A stretch of DNA of 64,000 nucleotides from Apostichopus japonicus (lineage: Eukaryota; Echinodermata; Holothuroidea; Aspidochirotida; Stichopodidae). The notes under the pieces are model-generated. The model saw only the letters and a program-made list of their open reading frames with translations, was not told where the DNA came from and made no database searches. The first letter of the stretch is position 1, and every line of letters starts with the position of its first letter. Of the stretch, positions 48,951-62,353 are shown piece after piece. A program made the translations under genes and the position numbers. The DNA is taken from NCBI RefSeq assembly GCF_037975245.1, contig NC_092574.1:26022713-26086712 (forward strand), in the 5' to 3' direction.

Positions 48951-51900
48951 ATGACAATGTCTTCTTGGAAGGTCGTTGTGGAAAAACTGGATTCTTTAGC
49001 TTGGGTGTACAAAACATTTACAAGTCACATTAGCGGCCAATGTTTAATTCCGTGCGAGACAATGATCGGCGTAAAGGTGCAAAATCTTTGTCGTGCCGCT
49101 CGTCGATTTTCTTCTAATGTATCTATTAAAGATATTGTTAGATATGGAATCAGAAAATGCGAAGGGAATCAGGGTATAAATGTAAGGGTTTCTTTTGATT
49201 GTTTTTTATACATTTTGTAGGCATAGACTAGTAGTAGTAACCTTGTTTGTCTGCACATATGGGTCAAGTTATTATCAACACTAATGTTACGTGGTACTGG
49301 TTTCACTACACTAGTATTAGTTTTAATTCTAGGCCTACTTCATATACATAGGCCAAGGCCCAGTGTTAATCGAACTGTTTATTGTGATTAGGTAAGCAGT
49401 GACACTTTACTCCTCTTGGTCTATCGTGCCATCGTTTTTTTCTCAGAGTGTTCTAGAACTCTAAAAAATGTTTCCAACCTGTCTTATATGATACATGAAG
49501 GTTTACAAAATTCCATTCCACAATTTGGCAGATTAGTCAATACAGTAGGCCTAACTTAGGCAGTACCTTTGGCCTACATAGGCCTAGGAAGGATTGGGAA
49601 GAATCCAACTAATAGTAAAATTTGTACCTGTTTGCCTCGCAGCTAGCAAAATAAGAGGGATGCAATGTGTTATTCGCCCGGCAGGCAGATGCATCAGCTG
49701 GATGAGTAAGGACTAACACTGCTGGGCGAATAAGCAAAGATATAACAGTTTATTCAACCGGCAGCCAGGCAAATAAGGGCTACTACCCTGGTTACTTCAT
49801 TCTGCTGTAGGGTGAATCAATCATATCAACTAAAGCACTGCAGAACAAATGATATAGCCTAGGCAATGTTTACAATTATTTTCTGAAAACAAATTAGATT
49901 TTGCCCACATTTTCCAGTGGAGATAAAAACATATACACAGCTATATCTGATCATGTTTGAGAACAAATTAACAACAAAAGTTTGGCAGGAAATAACCACA
50001 AAAGAGTTGCAGAATGTGAGATTGACTTATAAACTGTGAGACTCACAGTAACACCAGAAGAGTTGGCAGGTCTTTTACACTTACAGATACCACTAAAATA
50101 TTAAGAATACTCTGGCCTAAGCTAGTAAGAGGCTTAGACTAAGCCAAAGACTAAGTTTATGTTATCGACCTATATTAGCCCAGGCCTACACTGTAGGCCT
50201 AGCAGGTGTCTTGAGTTAATTTAATCTGCAGTCTGTTCAGGCATGTATGAACACACAAGATGTGTCAACAATGGACATATTTCTATCCCTCCTGACATTG
50301 TAGTAAATAGTGTCTGGCAAGTATGCAAAACCTGGTGTAAGTGATACATTTCTAAGAGTAAATTCTCAAAGCATTTGTTATGCATATGTTTAACTGGCAA
50401 ACTGTTATGTTTGAATATTTCTTGATAAGATTCCAAAAATGAAAGTTACTTTCATAGATATCATAGCCATGTTATCTAAACAATATGAACTTCTCAAGCG
50501 TCTGTTTAAGTTGGATGTGTAAAGTTTTCACCATATTATTTTTATTTTCTTATTTTCTTGGAAGGGATGGATCAGAGGAATAAGGAAGTACAAAGATGTT
50601 ACCTTTCTGGATGTCAATGATGGATCTAGCATTAAAAACTTGCAAGTCGTTGCAGCAACAAACACAGTGCCAACGTAAGATCATTATCTTCATCACCATA
50701 ATATGTTTAATTTCATTGTTCTTCATTCCTTTGCCTTAATAAATTCATAACTTGCAACTTTCTGAAATTTGAGAGTCTTTATTTCGGTTCAAGAATATTG
50801 CTCATAAGGATACACTATTATGGCAGTATCATACAAGAATGTACAGTTTTACTGTATATAGTATTCCAAATTAGGGGAAAGTGCAAAATAAGATGAAATT
50901 ACCTAAGCTACCAAACATTCCCAAAACAGGTCAGTTTTTTTTTTTAACCACTGATGTTGGTTGTTACATTGGAGTTTAGGAATACTATGGACAACTGAAA
51001 TATGAAATAGATTATCCAAACTTTGAATCATACTGTTAGCTCTGCACACTTCTGAAATATTTTGTTACTATATGTTAAATATAGTTAAATGGTTGAACTT
51101 GGTTCATTTGATAGGTGGAAATTATTGATGCATCCATTGTGGGTTGCCATCTGTGGAGGGGTAAGTGTTAGGCCAATGTCCCACTCCCCTCCCACTAAGA
51201 AATGAATATGCACTTAAAGGATAATAATGAAGATGACTTACTTAATATTTAGTAGTAAGAGTAGTATCTAGAAAACCTTAATATACAAACTTTGTCAGAA
51301 CAAGAACAGAAAAGGATGAAAAACAAAGAGAAGTATACATAACAATAATAATAATAATAGAGGTTTATAAAGCACACATATCCACCTGGAAGGGTGCTCA
51401 TTGTTTTGTTTTACTTGAAAGATTTAAAAAATTCCAGCTGCTCTTTTACGTTCCATTTTTATTTTGTTTTCCTTCTAACAGAGATGTAACCTTTGGTTCA
51501 TCTGTGCATATACAGGGAAAGTTGAAGGAGAGAGATGCAGTGCAGCAAAAATTTGAAATGCAAGCAACTGCAATAGAAGTAATCGGTACCTGTGACAATT
51601 CTGTGAGTCAAAGTTCATTATCGATATACTGCCCACTCCTTCCAGATCCTCCCACTCTACCCCTCTCCTTCCCAAAGAAGAGGATATAAACATTATAGGC
51701 TTGGCATATATACTTGTATATTGGAAACTATGTTTAAAAATTCTGTGTCAGGCAACATGACTCTCAAATTCCACTAGCATTGTTATCTCACTTTTGTAAG
51801 TGGCCAGTTACAATTATGGCATCTTTTTATTGCCTCTGTCTTGTGGTTACATCTTCTGATTGTAATAATGGAACCTGCATTTATTGCAAAAAATTCCTTG

Positions 51901-54836
51901 GAAAGTGTATGGAATATATTAAAGAAGAAAACATGATTCTAGTGCCCTGAACAAAAACAAAGATGTTTGGTTAGAAATTACTGTGTGTAACTTTGATATG
52001 TCCACAGCTTGAAAATCATTAATAGTGTTAGTGTTGTTTGTTTGCTGATAGAAGAAGCTGTTCTTTATAGGCACAAGACATGGCGAAAGCAAGGATAATA
52101 GCAGTCACATTATGCATGCCATATGAATGTAAAATTCTATTGTTTTTTTTTCTTTCTGTGCTGCATTTACAGACATATCCTTTGAAGCATAAGACTAGGC
52201 ACACAATGGAATACACCAGACAATATCTTCATTTGAGGTCCAGGACAAATGCCTTTGGTGCTTTGTTGAGAATTCGCCACGCTGTTACCGTAGGCTTCCA
52301 CAAATTCTTCACAGAGGAAGGATTTTTGAATGTCCAGACACCTGTGCTAACGTCCAATGACTGTGAAGGTGCTGGGGATTTATTTAAAGTAACAGTGAGT
52401 GTTTCAGCATGTGGACATCTTTAATGTAAATAATGTGCGTAGCTGTGTGACCAATGTTTGTGTATCTTGAAATTATTAATGTAACTAAGATTTTTAGGTG
52501 TGACTAGCATTTCTGAATATTCACGTCACTAAATTGGTTAAATGTTTGTGTTTTTGCGAACATTATTTCCGCATTTTTACTTCTTGAAAGTTGTGAATGT
52601 GTGGACTGCAGGATGATCTTGACATGCAATTAAATGTACAAGTTTATTTAAAAGTTGTCATTAGCACTGATCAATTGAGATATGTACCGGTACCTCTGAA
52701 ACTTGTCAAAATTTGGAGTGTCTTACCCCCCAAAAAATAGCAATTTATGTCAACTCTTAATTTTTTGTCAATATTTACTATTTATGAACAATATTTCAGC
52801 CGGATGATGAAAGTCTTTCAGAGACCACCGAAGGTTTTTTCGACAAAGATGCGTATTTGACGGTTTCTGGACAGCTTCACCTGGAAATAGTTTGCTGGCA
52901 AGTATTATTGTCTCTATCATGACACTGACACAGTTCGACAATCTCAAAAATACCAGCTTGAACTATAAAATTACTCTAATATTTTGCAAACTGTTATTAC
53001 ACAAGTATCTCTTTGACCTAAGCTTAGGATGATTTTTAGCTTTGTGTTTCTTCATGAGTGTTCCTCATCTTTTGCTACAGTTCTCACGGTAGAGTGTACA
53101 CATTCAACCCGGCCTTCAGGGCAGAGAATTCCAGAAGTAGAAGACATTTAGCAGAGTTCTCAATGGTGGAGGCAGAACTACCTTTCACAAGAGATATAAC
53201 AGACTTAACAAAGGTTAGGGGTCTTCATCTTTACTTGCATCAGTATATATAATATTCAATAATAATTCAGAATGAATTGAGGTAAGATGAATGAAACTTT
53301 CAACATTTCTTGCAAATTCTAGTACTTGTGTTCTGAAATGTGCCATTGAATTCACATGCCTGTTACTGTGTCCAGAACATTTGTCTCAGCCAATATAGAT
53401 CAAGTTTAATTGATGAAGTTCTTCTTTTGTACAAAACATTGTATTTTTTGGGGGAACATTTACTTTGCTTAGTGTTGTTTGAAGAAACCACTTATTCAGG
53501 ATTATTGCTTCTTTTAAGCAGGAGGACGGAAACTGGTCTCTTTAAACTGAAGACCAATTAAAACCTAAATCTTACTCAACAGTAATGCAAATTTTCATTC
53601 TGCCTCACATTATTAGAAGTTCTAGGTTGCTCTGCCCTTTGACCTTTTGTGCTGTTCTATTGGTAAAACAAGTTCATAGTGTAGGTAGGCAATGGCCAAG
53701 CACTCAACACTACTATGAGCTGTATCCCCATGAAAGCAATGATAGTTTTAATGCTATTAACAACATTAGATGTATGACAATCAGGATGCAGTTTCAACAT
53801 ATGGGAGCTGCACAGGTGCACATACACCTGTGCATGGTACATGGTGTTGTTCTGGATATAATTATCTATATCTTATTAGCTTAAAGAAATGGTTGGGCAA
53901 CAGCCAATCTTGGGATCATAAGTAATTTAAGAGTATGAATTTCTTTACTTCACTGACCAGTATAGACAGAAGTGTTGTTATGTTGTCTTTACTTTCAGTG
54001 CATGGAATCCATGTTGAGGACAGTGACAGATGAAGTTTACACACAAAGCAATGATGATGTGCAGTTATTCAATGATCGGATAGCTAAAGGTCATAGGGTA
54101 AATATTTCATAGCAATATGCTTATTTTCATCCTTGCATTCAAACTTAATTTGCCTTTTTATAAATGGAGTTGTTTATACTACTAAAAGGTGTTTTAACTT
54201 TTGGGGATAATTTCTAGGTTTTTTCACTTACTCACTATTAGTTTCTATTTTCAACATGGTTGGTTACATAAAAATATATATTTGGCAGTATCTTTGGTGT
54301 TCATGTACAAACCAGTGTGGAATTGACAACTTTGCTGATGCATATTGATTCATGTTCTTGTCATTTCTGTCGGTAAAAAGATGAAAAAGTCAATCAAACT
54401 GCCAGATATCTTTGTTTCTTTCTCTCTCGAAATTTAGACATTAAAACCCTTACACAAATCTGGCTTGGATTGTTTCATTCTTCTGAAGTTTTTGTGATAG
54501 TTGCTAATCCCCTGATGCCAAAATCTTCTTAGAATTTAACTAAGAAATAGCATTTGAATTGGAAGCATCTTATACGTACAACTACTCCGAAATATTGGCA
54601 AAATATCTAGTATTTAAACTGGTTAAATGTGAGACTGAAACGTCATAGTTTGTACCACTCAATTAACAGAAAAACCTTTGATCAGATTCTCACTCAGTTT
54701 ATAGATTCATTTTGAACAATAATCTCTTACTTCTAATTTTCATATTTTGATGCATACTGACACTGCAGCTGGTTGGTTTCTCTTTTTAAATAACAGATTA
54801 GTAGAATTTGAACCGAACACAACTATTAAAGCTGTA

Positions 54837-54873
<37 letters not shown>

Positions 54874-57800
54874 TGAGGTTTGAATAAATTTGCTTACCGT
54901 GGTGTAACAACTTTTTAACAGGTTGCCCTCTCCATTTTGTTTCTTGGTTTAGGATACAGTTGAAAACTGCATAAATCAACCATTTCTTATGTAAGTCAAT
55001 GTCATCATCTTTGTTTTGTTCATGTCTGAGATGTTTCCCTTAATTCTGTACTTTCCTTTTGATTTGATTATTCAATATAGTTTCCCCAGAAGTTACAAAA
55101 TATCAAATTTAACTTAGTCATTTCATTTTTGTAGCCTGTTTCTGTATTCAACAAGTATGTAAAACAATGTGAAGCCATGTGCTGTGTTTTAATTTTTGTA
55201 CTTGTATAAGGTCTTTAGTTTTGACAATATTTAGTTACGTTTATTTCATATGCACACCCGAAGAAATCAAACCTTTTTGGGCTTAAATAGATTAACTGAG
55301 GTTAAATAGTTAAGTTGTGTTTGAAAGGCAACATTCTCTACCATAAGGAAATGCACAATAAAAAAATTCACTGGTAGCTTGTTGCCTTTGATATTGTAAC
55401 AGATGCTCTGTTACCTTGCCCTTCTCCCTTCCACCCCCACACCAAGAAGGGGAAAAGGGAATAAATAGGTTAACTGAGCTTAAATAGTTAAGTTGTGTTT
55501 GAAAGGCAACATTCTCTACCATAAGGAAATGCACAATAAAAAAATCACTGGTAGCTTGTTGCCTTTGATATTGTAACAGATGCTCTGTTACCTTCCCCTC
55601 CCCCTTCCACCCCCACACCAAGAAGGGGAAAAGGGAATAAATAGGTTAACTGAGCTTAAATAGTTAAGTTGTGTTTGAAAGGCAACATTCTCTACCATAA
55701 GGAAATGCACAATAAAAAAATTCACTGGTAGCTTGTTGCCTTTGATATTGTAACAGATGCTCTGTTACCTTGCCCTTCTCCCTTCCACCCCCACACCAAG
55801 AAGGGGAAAAGGGAATAAATAGGTTAACTGAGCTTAAATAGTTAAGTTGTGTTTGAAAGGCAACATTCTCTACCATAAGGAAATGCACAATAAAAAAATC
55901 ACTGGTAGCTTGTTGCCTTTGATATTGTAACAGATGCTCTGTTACCTTCCCCTCCCCCCTCCCCCCACACCAAGAAGGGAAAAAAGGAATAAATAGTTCA
56001 ACTGAGGTTAAATAGTTTTGTTATGTTTGAAAGGTCACATTCTCTACCATAAGGAAATGCACAATCAAATAATTCACTGGTAGCTTGTTGCCTATGATAG
56101 TGTAACATATTCTCTGTTACTTTTTCCTCCCCCCTTCCACCCCCACACCAAGAAGGGAAAAAAGGAATAAATAGTTTAACTGAGGTTAAATAGTTTAGTT
56201 ATGTTTGAAAGGTCACATTCTCTACCATAGGGAAATGCACAATCAAAAAATTCACTGGTAGCTTGTTGCCTATGATAGTGTAACATATTCTCTGTTACTT
56301 TTTCCTCCCCCCTTCCACCCCCACACCAAGAAGGGAAAAAAGGAATAAATAGTTCAACTGAGGTTAAATAGTTAAGTTGTGTTTGAAAGGTCACATTCTC
56401 TACCATAAGGAAATGCACAATCAAAGAATTTACTGGTAGCTTGTTGCCTATGATATTGTAACAGATGCTCTGTTACCTTGCCCTTCTCCCTTCCACCCCC
56501 ACACCAAGAAGGGGAAAAGGGAATAAATAGGTTAACTGAGCTTAAATAGTTAAGTTGTGTTTGAAAGGCAACATTCTCTACCATAAGGAAATGCACAATA
56601 AAAAAATCACTGGTAGCTTGTTGCCTTTGATATTGTAACAGATGCTCTGTTACCTTCCCCTCCCCCTTCCACCCCCACACCAAGAAGGGGAAAAGGGAAT
56701 AAATAGGTTAACTGAGCTTAAATAGTTAAGTTGTGTTTGAAAGGCAACATTCTCTACCATAAGTAAATGCACAATAAAAAAATTCACTGGTAGCTTGTTG
56801 CCTTTGATATTGTAACAGATGCTCTGTTACCTTGCCCTTCTCCCTTCCACCCCCACACCAAGAAGGGGAAAAGGGAATAAATAGGTTAACTGAGCTTAAA
56901 TAGTTAAGTTGTGTTTGAAAGGCAACATTCTCTACCATAAGGAAATGCACAATAAAAAAATCACTGGTAGCTTGTTGCCTTTGATATTGTAACAGATGCT
57001 CTGTTACCTTCCCCTCCCCCCTCCCCCCACACCAAGAAGGGAAAAAAGGAATAAATAGTTCAACTGAGGTTAAATAGTTTTGTTATGTTTGAAAGGTCAC
57101 ATTCTCTACCATAAGGAATGCACAATCAAATAATTCACTGGTAGCTTGTTGCCTATGATAGTGTAACATATTCTCTGTTACTTTTTCCTCCCCCCTTCCA
57201 CCCCCACACCAAGAAGGGAAAAAAGGAATAAATAGTTTAACTGAGGTTAAATAGTTTAGTTATGTTTGAAAGGTCACATTCTCTACCATAGGGAAATGCA
57301 CAATCAAAAAATTCACTGGTAGCTTGTTGCCTATGATAGTGTAACATATTCTCTGTTACTTTTTCCTCCCCCCTTCCACCCCCACACCAAGAAGGGAAAA
57401 AAGGAATAAATAGTTCAACTGAGGTTAAATAGTTAAGTTGTGTTTGAAAGGTCACATTCTCTACCATAAGGAAATGCACAATCAAAGAATTTACTGGTAG
57501 CTTGTTGCCTATGATATTGTAACAGATGCTCTGTTACCTTGCCCTTCTCCCTTCCACCCCCACACCAAGAAGGGGAAAAGGGAATAAATAGGTTAACTGA
57601 GCTTAAATAGTTAAGTTGTGTTTGAAAGGCAACATTCTCTACCATAAGGAAATGCACAATAAAAAAATCACTGGTAGCTTGTTGCCTTTGATATTGTAAC
57701 AGATGCTCTGTTACCTTCCCCTCCCCCTTCCACCCCCACACCAAGAAGGGGAAAAGGGAATAAATAGGTTAACTGAGCTTAAATAGTTAAGTTGTGTTTG

Positions 57801-60800
57801 AAAGGCAACATTCTCTACCATAAGGAAATGCACAATAAAAAAATTCACTGGTAGCTTGTTGCCTTTGATATTGTAACAGATGCTCTGTTACCTTGCCCTT
57901 CTCCCTTCCACCCCCACACCAAGAAGGGGAAAAGGGAATAAATAGGTTAACTGAGCTTAAATAGTTAAGTTGTGTTTGAAAGGCAACATTCTCTACCATA
58001 AGGAAATGCACAATAAAAAAATCACTGGTAGCTTGTTGCCTTTGATATTGTAACAGATGCTCTGTTACCTTCCCCTCCCCCCTCCCCCCACACCAAGAAG
58101 GGAAAAAAGGAATAAATAGTTCAACTGAGGTTAAATAGTTTTGTTATGTTTGAAAGGTCACATTCTCTACCATAAGGAAATGCACAATCAAATAATTCAC
58201 TGGTAGCTTGTTGCCTATGATAGTGTAACATATTCTCTGTTACTTTTTCCTCCCCCCTTCCACCCCCACACCAAGAAGGGAAAAAAGGAATAAATAGTTT
58301 AACTGAGGTTAAATAGTTTAGTTATGTTTGAAAGGTCACATTCTCTACCATAGGGAAATGCACAATCAAAAAATTCACTGGTAGCTTGTTGCCTATGATA
58401 GTGTAACATATTCTCTGTTACTTTTTCCTCCCCCCTTCCACCCCCACACCAAGAAGGGAAAAAAGGAATAAATAGTTCAACTGAGGTTAAATAGTTAAGT
58501 TGTGTTTGAAAGGTCACATTCTCTACCATAAGGAAATGCACAATCAAAGAATTTACTGGTAGCTTGTTGCCTATGATAGTGTAACATATTCTCTGTTACT
58601 TTTTCCTCCCCCCTTCCACCCCCACACCAAGAAGGGAAAAAAGGAATAAATAGTTTAACTGAGGTTAAATAGTTTAGTTATGTTTGAAAGGTCACATTCT
58701 CTACCATAGGGAAATGCACAATCAAAAAATTCACTGGTAGCTTGTTGCCTATGATAGTGTAACATATTCTCTGTTACTTTTTCCTCCCCCCTTCCACCCC
58801 CACACCAAGAAGGGAAAAAAGGAATAAATAGTTCAACTGAGGTTAAATAGTTAAGTTGTGTTTGAAAGGTCACATTCTCTACCATAAGGAAATGCACAAT
58901 CAAAGAATTTACTGGTAGCTTGTTGCCTATGATATTGTAACAGATGCTCTGTTACCTTGCCCTTCTCCCTTCCACCCCACACCAAGAAGGGGAAAAAATG
59001 AAACAAGGAATAAATAGTTAAACTGAGGTTAAATAGTTAAGTTGTGTTTGAAAGGTCACATTCTCTACCATAAGGAAATGCACAATCAAAGAATTACTTG
59101 TAGCTTGTTGCCTATGATATTGTAACAGATGCTCTGTTACCTTGCCCTTCTCCCTTCCACCCCCACACCAAGAAGGGGAAAAAAGGAAACAAGGAATAAA
59201 TAGTTAAACTGAGGTTAAATAGTTAAGTTGTGTTTGAAAGGTCACATTCTCTACCATAAGGAAATGCACAATCAAAGAATTACTTGTAGCTTGTTGCCTA
59301 TGATATTGTAACAGATGCTCTGTTACCTTGCCCTTCTCCCCCCTCCCACCCCCACACCAAGAAGGGAAAAAAGGAATAAACATGCTAATGCAATCACAAA
59401 AAACTTGAAGTGTGTTGCTTACCTGTGCAAGTTTCCTCCTACAGAAGTAGGACATATTTGTCTATTTAAAAGTGTAGTGAATGCTGTTCACCTGGAGGTT
59501 AATGAATATAAAGAGCACTGAAAGTATACAAATCAAAAGAATACCAAATTTGCATACCTTGATCCCCTTTTGTCTCTGCTTTCAGAATTTCGTACGCAGA
59601 AGCAATTAATATTTTACAAAATTCTAAAGAGTCTTGGGAATTTGAGCCAAAGGTGAGAATTATTTTACATATAATGGTAATATGAATTATGATATCTGTC
59701 AGTTAATAAGGCAATGGTATGCAATTCTCAGTGGCACTATCAATTAAATTAAATTATAAATATGCTATTAAACAGTGATGTGTAATAAATCACATTTTGA
59801 AACCAGTGATATTCGTTTCTGTTTTTGATATAGAGAGAGTTTCAAAGTGTGGGTCAAGTAGAGGAGACCCTTTCCGTTGCTTGCAAGTGAAGTTTTCTGT
59901 TGTCGCTACAAAATGCAGACAGTAATGAAACGTGATACCTTGTTATCTTTAGCTGGACCTGAGATGTCCATCGCTGTATCGTTTATACACTGTGCTGTGG
60001 GTATTGACCACAGCTGTATGTACTGACTGTACACTAGTGTCTAATTACCGAAGGTAGCAAGCTGTGTGCGTATTTTCTGGGATCGATTGTGGTGTCTAAC
60101 ACTTCTGTTTCACCTCATTCGAAACTAGGTCAGATTACCGGCATTAGATTTTTGCGCGAGTCTTCAAACCTTTTATAACTTGGAAGTTGCTCGGACACCT
60201 TTAAGATTAACGTTAAAAACCAACCCTGCAATGAGATTTAATAAAATACTACTTACTAACTTATTTACTTACTTTTACTAAGATGTGTTAAATCTAATCA
60301 TTTCTTTGTTCCATTGCACAGCTGTGAAGAACATAATGTGGATGAGTAGAAGTTGCATAAACATGTTTATAGAGATTGTGCAACATTTATTGTTAATTTC
60401 TTTCTATGTTCTACTTCATGGGCATTTCATTCTCCTTTACCATCAGTGGGGTGCCGATCTACAGTCTGAACATGAGAAATACATAGTGATGCATTGTGGG
60501 AATCGGCCAGTCTTTGTTATCGACTATCCTCAAAGTCTGAAAGCATTTTATGCTCTCAGCAATGACGATAAAAATGAAACGGCAAGTATCTATAAATCTT
60601 ATTGTTTTGTTTCTTATTGATTATATTATTATTATATTACCATTATTAGTAATAACGTTAATGTTTGTGCATACATACTGTTAAATATTCATATATTCAT
60701 ACCATATATCCATGCTTCTTTCAGGTTGCAGCTGTTGATCTTCTGGTACCAGGGGTCGGAGAGTTGATAGGTGGCAGCCTCAGGGAACATCGCTTGCATT

Positions 60801-61609
60801 TACTAAAACACAAATTAGCATCTCTTGGTCTTGAGAAAGAATATCAGTGGTAAGTTTTGACAGAAGACTCTGTTCTGTCTGTTTCTAAAGCTGCATTTTA
60901 AGTTACGTTTAGCAGACAATAAAGTAATACTCTTCAAACTTTTCAAGGTCTTCATTCACAGTACTTAGACAATTATGAGGGTTGCATTAGTTGAATGAGG
61001 GTATGTGACACAATCTCATGATACAATGAATAGATTTATTTCAATCTTCATGGCTAATGATTTTCCAGAAAAGCAAACGACACAGGTGTTTATATTTTGA
61101 TGGTAATGCCTTGATTATGTCTTTCACACCATTGGTCTACAATCTTTGGAACCAGGGTTTTTAATGTTTAACTTACTTTTATCCTGAATTTCTAATTTTT
61201 GCAACTATGTGACATTAGTTATCTTATGTTTTAATAAACGACACAAAAAAATCTGCAAAATATTTTAATGGTGCAACGCTTTTTGGCTAAGATATTTAAG
61301 GCTTGAGAGGCTTGGAGAAGTTTCCTTTTCTGAGAAATTCTGTGTAGAATAATGACTTTACCAAAGCTTTCATTGAAATATTTGAGTTTGTTTGCAAACT
61401 TGCTGTAACTGCCACCTACCTCTAATGTCACTGATTGTTTGACCATATTTTTTTTTCTGTCTAGGTATTTAGATCTAAGAAGCTTTGGGAGTATCCCACA
61501 TGGAGGTTTTGGACTTGGTTTCGAGAGGTATCTTTTATTTCTGTTGGGAGTTGACAACATCAGAGACGTTATTCCATTCCCAAGGTTCTCACATTCTTGT
61601 GTCTTGTAA
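48951..61609 (+). CDS. NARS2: Mitochondrial asparaginyl-tRNA synthetase, 12 coding exons
   Basis: Coding exons: 48951-49181, 50565-50674, 51482-51602, 52173-52394, 52800-52897, 53081-53213, 53999-54097, 54953-54990, 59586-59652, 60447-60581, 60725-60849 and 61465-61609 (TAA). Phases all agree, giving 507 residues. An in-frame stop lies three codons upstream of the first ATG. Starting at Met38 (49062) gives 470 residues, near the usual ~477, and a mitochondrial-type leader [18 protein letters not shown], so Met38 may be the true start. The anticodon-binding OB fold is at about 77-150 ([20 protein letters not shown]). Class II motif 2 contains [15 protein letters not shown] (273-287). [12 protein letters not shown] follows, and motif 3 is [10 protein letters not shown] (473-482). 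The C-terminus [11 protein letters not shown] is typical. It charges mitochondrial tRNA-Asn with asparagine in the matrix. Introns 5 and 10 begin with GC instead of GT, and intron 8 contains a large satellite array. Confidence 0.95.
49330..50215. repeat. Cluster of TAGGCCTA-type words in NARS2 intron 1
   Basis: AGGCCTA or TAGGCCTA variants occur at about 49332, 49552, 49580, 50187 and 50199, with several more AGGCC partial copies. A similar cluster lies at 30070-30170 upstream of RNF14. I recall this as a common word in echinoderm-type DNA; its role is unknown. Confidence 0.35.
51340..51400. repeat. AAT tract with GGTTTATAAAGCACACAT tail
   Basis: An (AAT)n run followed by TTTATAAAGCACACATATCC in NARS2 intron 2. 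It resembles the element at 12779 in layout and is probably a diverged dispersed repeat. Confidence 0.4.
52898..53080 (+). other. GC-AG intron 5 of NARS2
   Basis: The donor reads TG|GCAAGT at 52898 and the acceptor TTGCTACAG ends at 53080. Only this junction gives phase 2, keeps the frame into [10 protein letters not shown] and preserves the spacing known from AsnRS proteins. The nearby GT at 52902 would shift the frame. Confidence 0.85.
54837..54869. repeat. (TA)n microsatellite
   Basis: An almost perfect TA run of about 15 units in NARS2 intron 7. Confidence 0.9.
55276..59378. repeat. 177-bp satellite array with 1,061-bp higher-order units in NARS2 intron 8
   Basis: About 23 tandem monomers of 176-178 bases share AACTGAGGTTAAATAGTTAA, CATTCTCTACCATAAGGAAA, TCACTGGTAGCTTGTTGCC and a pyrimidine-rich CTTCCACCCCCACACCAAG block. 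Landmarks repeat at 1,061-1,062 bases (55310, 56372, 57433; 55664, 56726, 57787; 56176, 57237, 58299), so six monomers form a near-identical higher-order unit present about three times. The edges are less ordered: two adjacent copies (58299 and 58655) repeat at 356. Since 177 is 59 codons, antisense frames stay open but encode nothing recognisable. The array accounts for most of the 4.6 kb intron. Confidence 0.95.
60582..60724 (+). other. GC-AG intron 10 of NARS2
   Basis: The donor reads ACG|GCAAGT at 60582 and the acceptor TTCTTTCAG ends at 60724. The phase-0 junction joins NET to [10 protein letters not shown], which aligns without gaps to the [11 protein letters not shown] of this family. 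A GT four bases downstream would shift the frame. Confidence 0.85.
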
Positions 61610-61964
61610 GCATCGCCGGAAGACTTGCAAACAAACTATTTTAAAAATGAAACTGCAGCGATAGGTACTCTGTGTCGGGCAGCATCCTTTTTGTACAACA
61701 AAACGGCCACAGTGCTGGAGAGATTTAAGCTGCAATATCTAATAGCTTGGATGCTTGAATTCAAGATGACAAGTTTGGACTCGGAACTTTTCAAATTACC
61801 TGTGGATATATGCAGCCCTCCTGAATTTGACTCTGAGTTTTGGATTTGGAGATTGCCCCACCTTTTGCTATAAATCTGAATTTCAAAGGGGTTTTTCGAA
61901 CCAACCTTCCAGAAAGGCCAGGAACTTTAAAACATTGAATCATTACTGCAAGTACATTATATTC

Positions 61965-62110
61965 TTCATGTTAGTCTACCAAGGGCGGATCCAGTACGTT
62001 ATTTGCATAATTTTAGCCTTCTAAGGTCGGATCCAGTACGTGATTTGCATAATGTTAGCCTACCAAGGGCGGATCCAGTACGTGATTTGCATAATTTTAG
62101 CCTACCAAGG
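61965..62110. repeat. Short tandem repeat of ~43-59 bp with GCGGATCCAGTACG
   Basis: Three units share CTACCAAGGGCGGATCCAGT, ACGTGATTTGCATAAT and TTAGCC, with a fourth start at 62100. AGGGCGGATCCAG resembles the terminal word of many hAT-type MITEs, so this may be an expansion of a transposon end. It lies about 360 bases after the NARS2 stop. Confidence 0.7.
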
Positions 62111-62353
62111 AACGGGGTGTGGCTCTAGGGTCGTTTATCACTCTTCTCATGTAGAGGTCCTCAACCAGAAGCAATTGGTATTTGAGCGAAAGATGGTGAA
62201 TTTTGAGGCATATTTTGGCTATAATTAGGGCTACATGAAAGGTGGTAGTAACTATTACTTTTTTTTGGGTGGGGGTTCAAAAGGAGGAGGAGCGAGGGTC
62301 ATCCCCATATCTGTGCCTGCTACATTAGGGGGTAATTTAGGAATCTAGCATAA

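Noticed and set aside
55310-58903. Repeated antisense open frames of 74-103 codons
   Set aside because: They recur with the 177-bp satellite, whose length is a multiple of three. They carry no recognisable domain and lie inside a NARS2 intron.
61625-61873. 82-codon frame after the NARS2 stop
   Set aside because: It lies in the likely 3' UTR, with no similarity and no splice connection.
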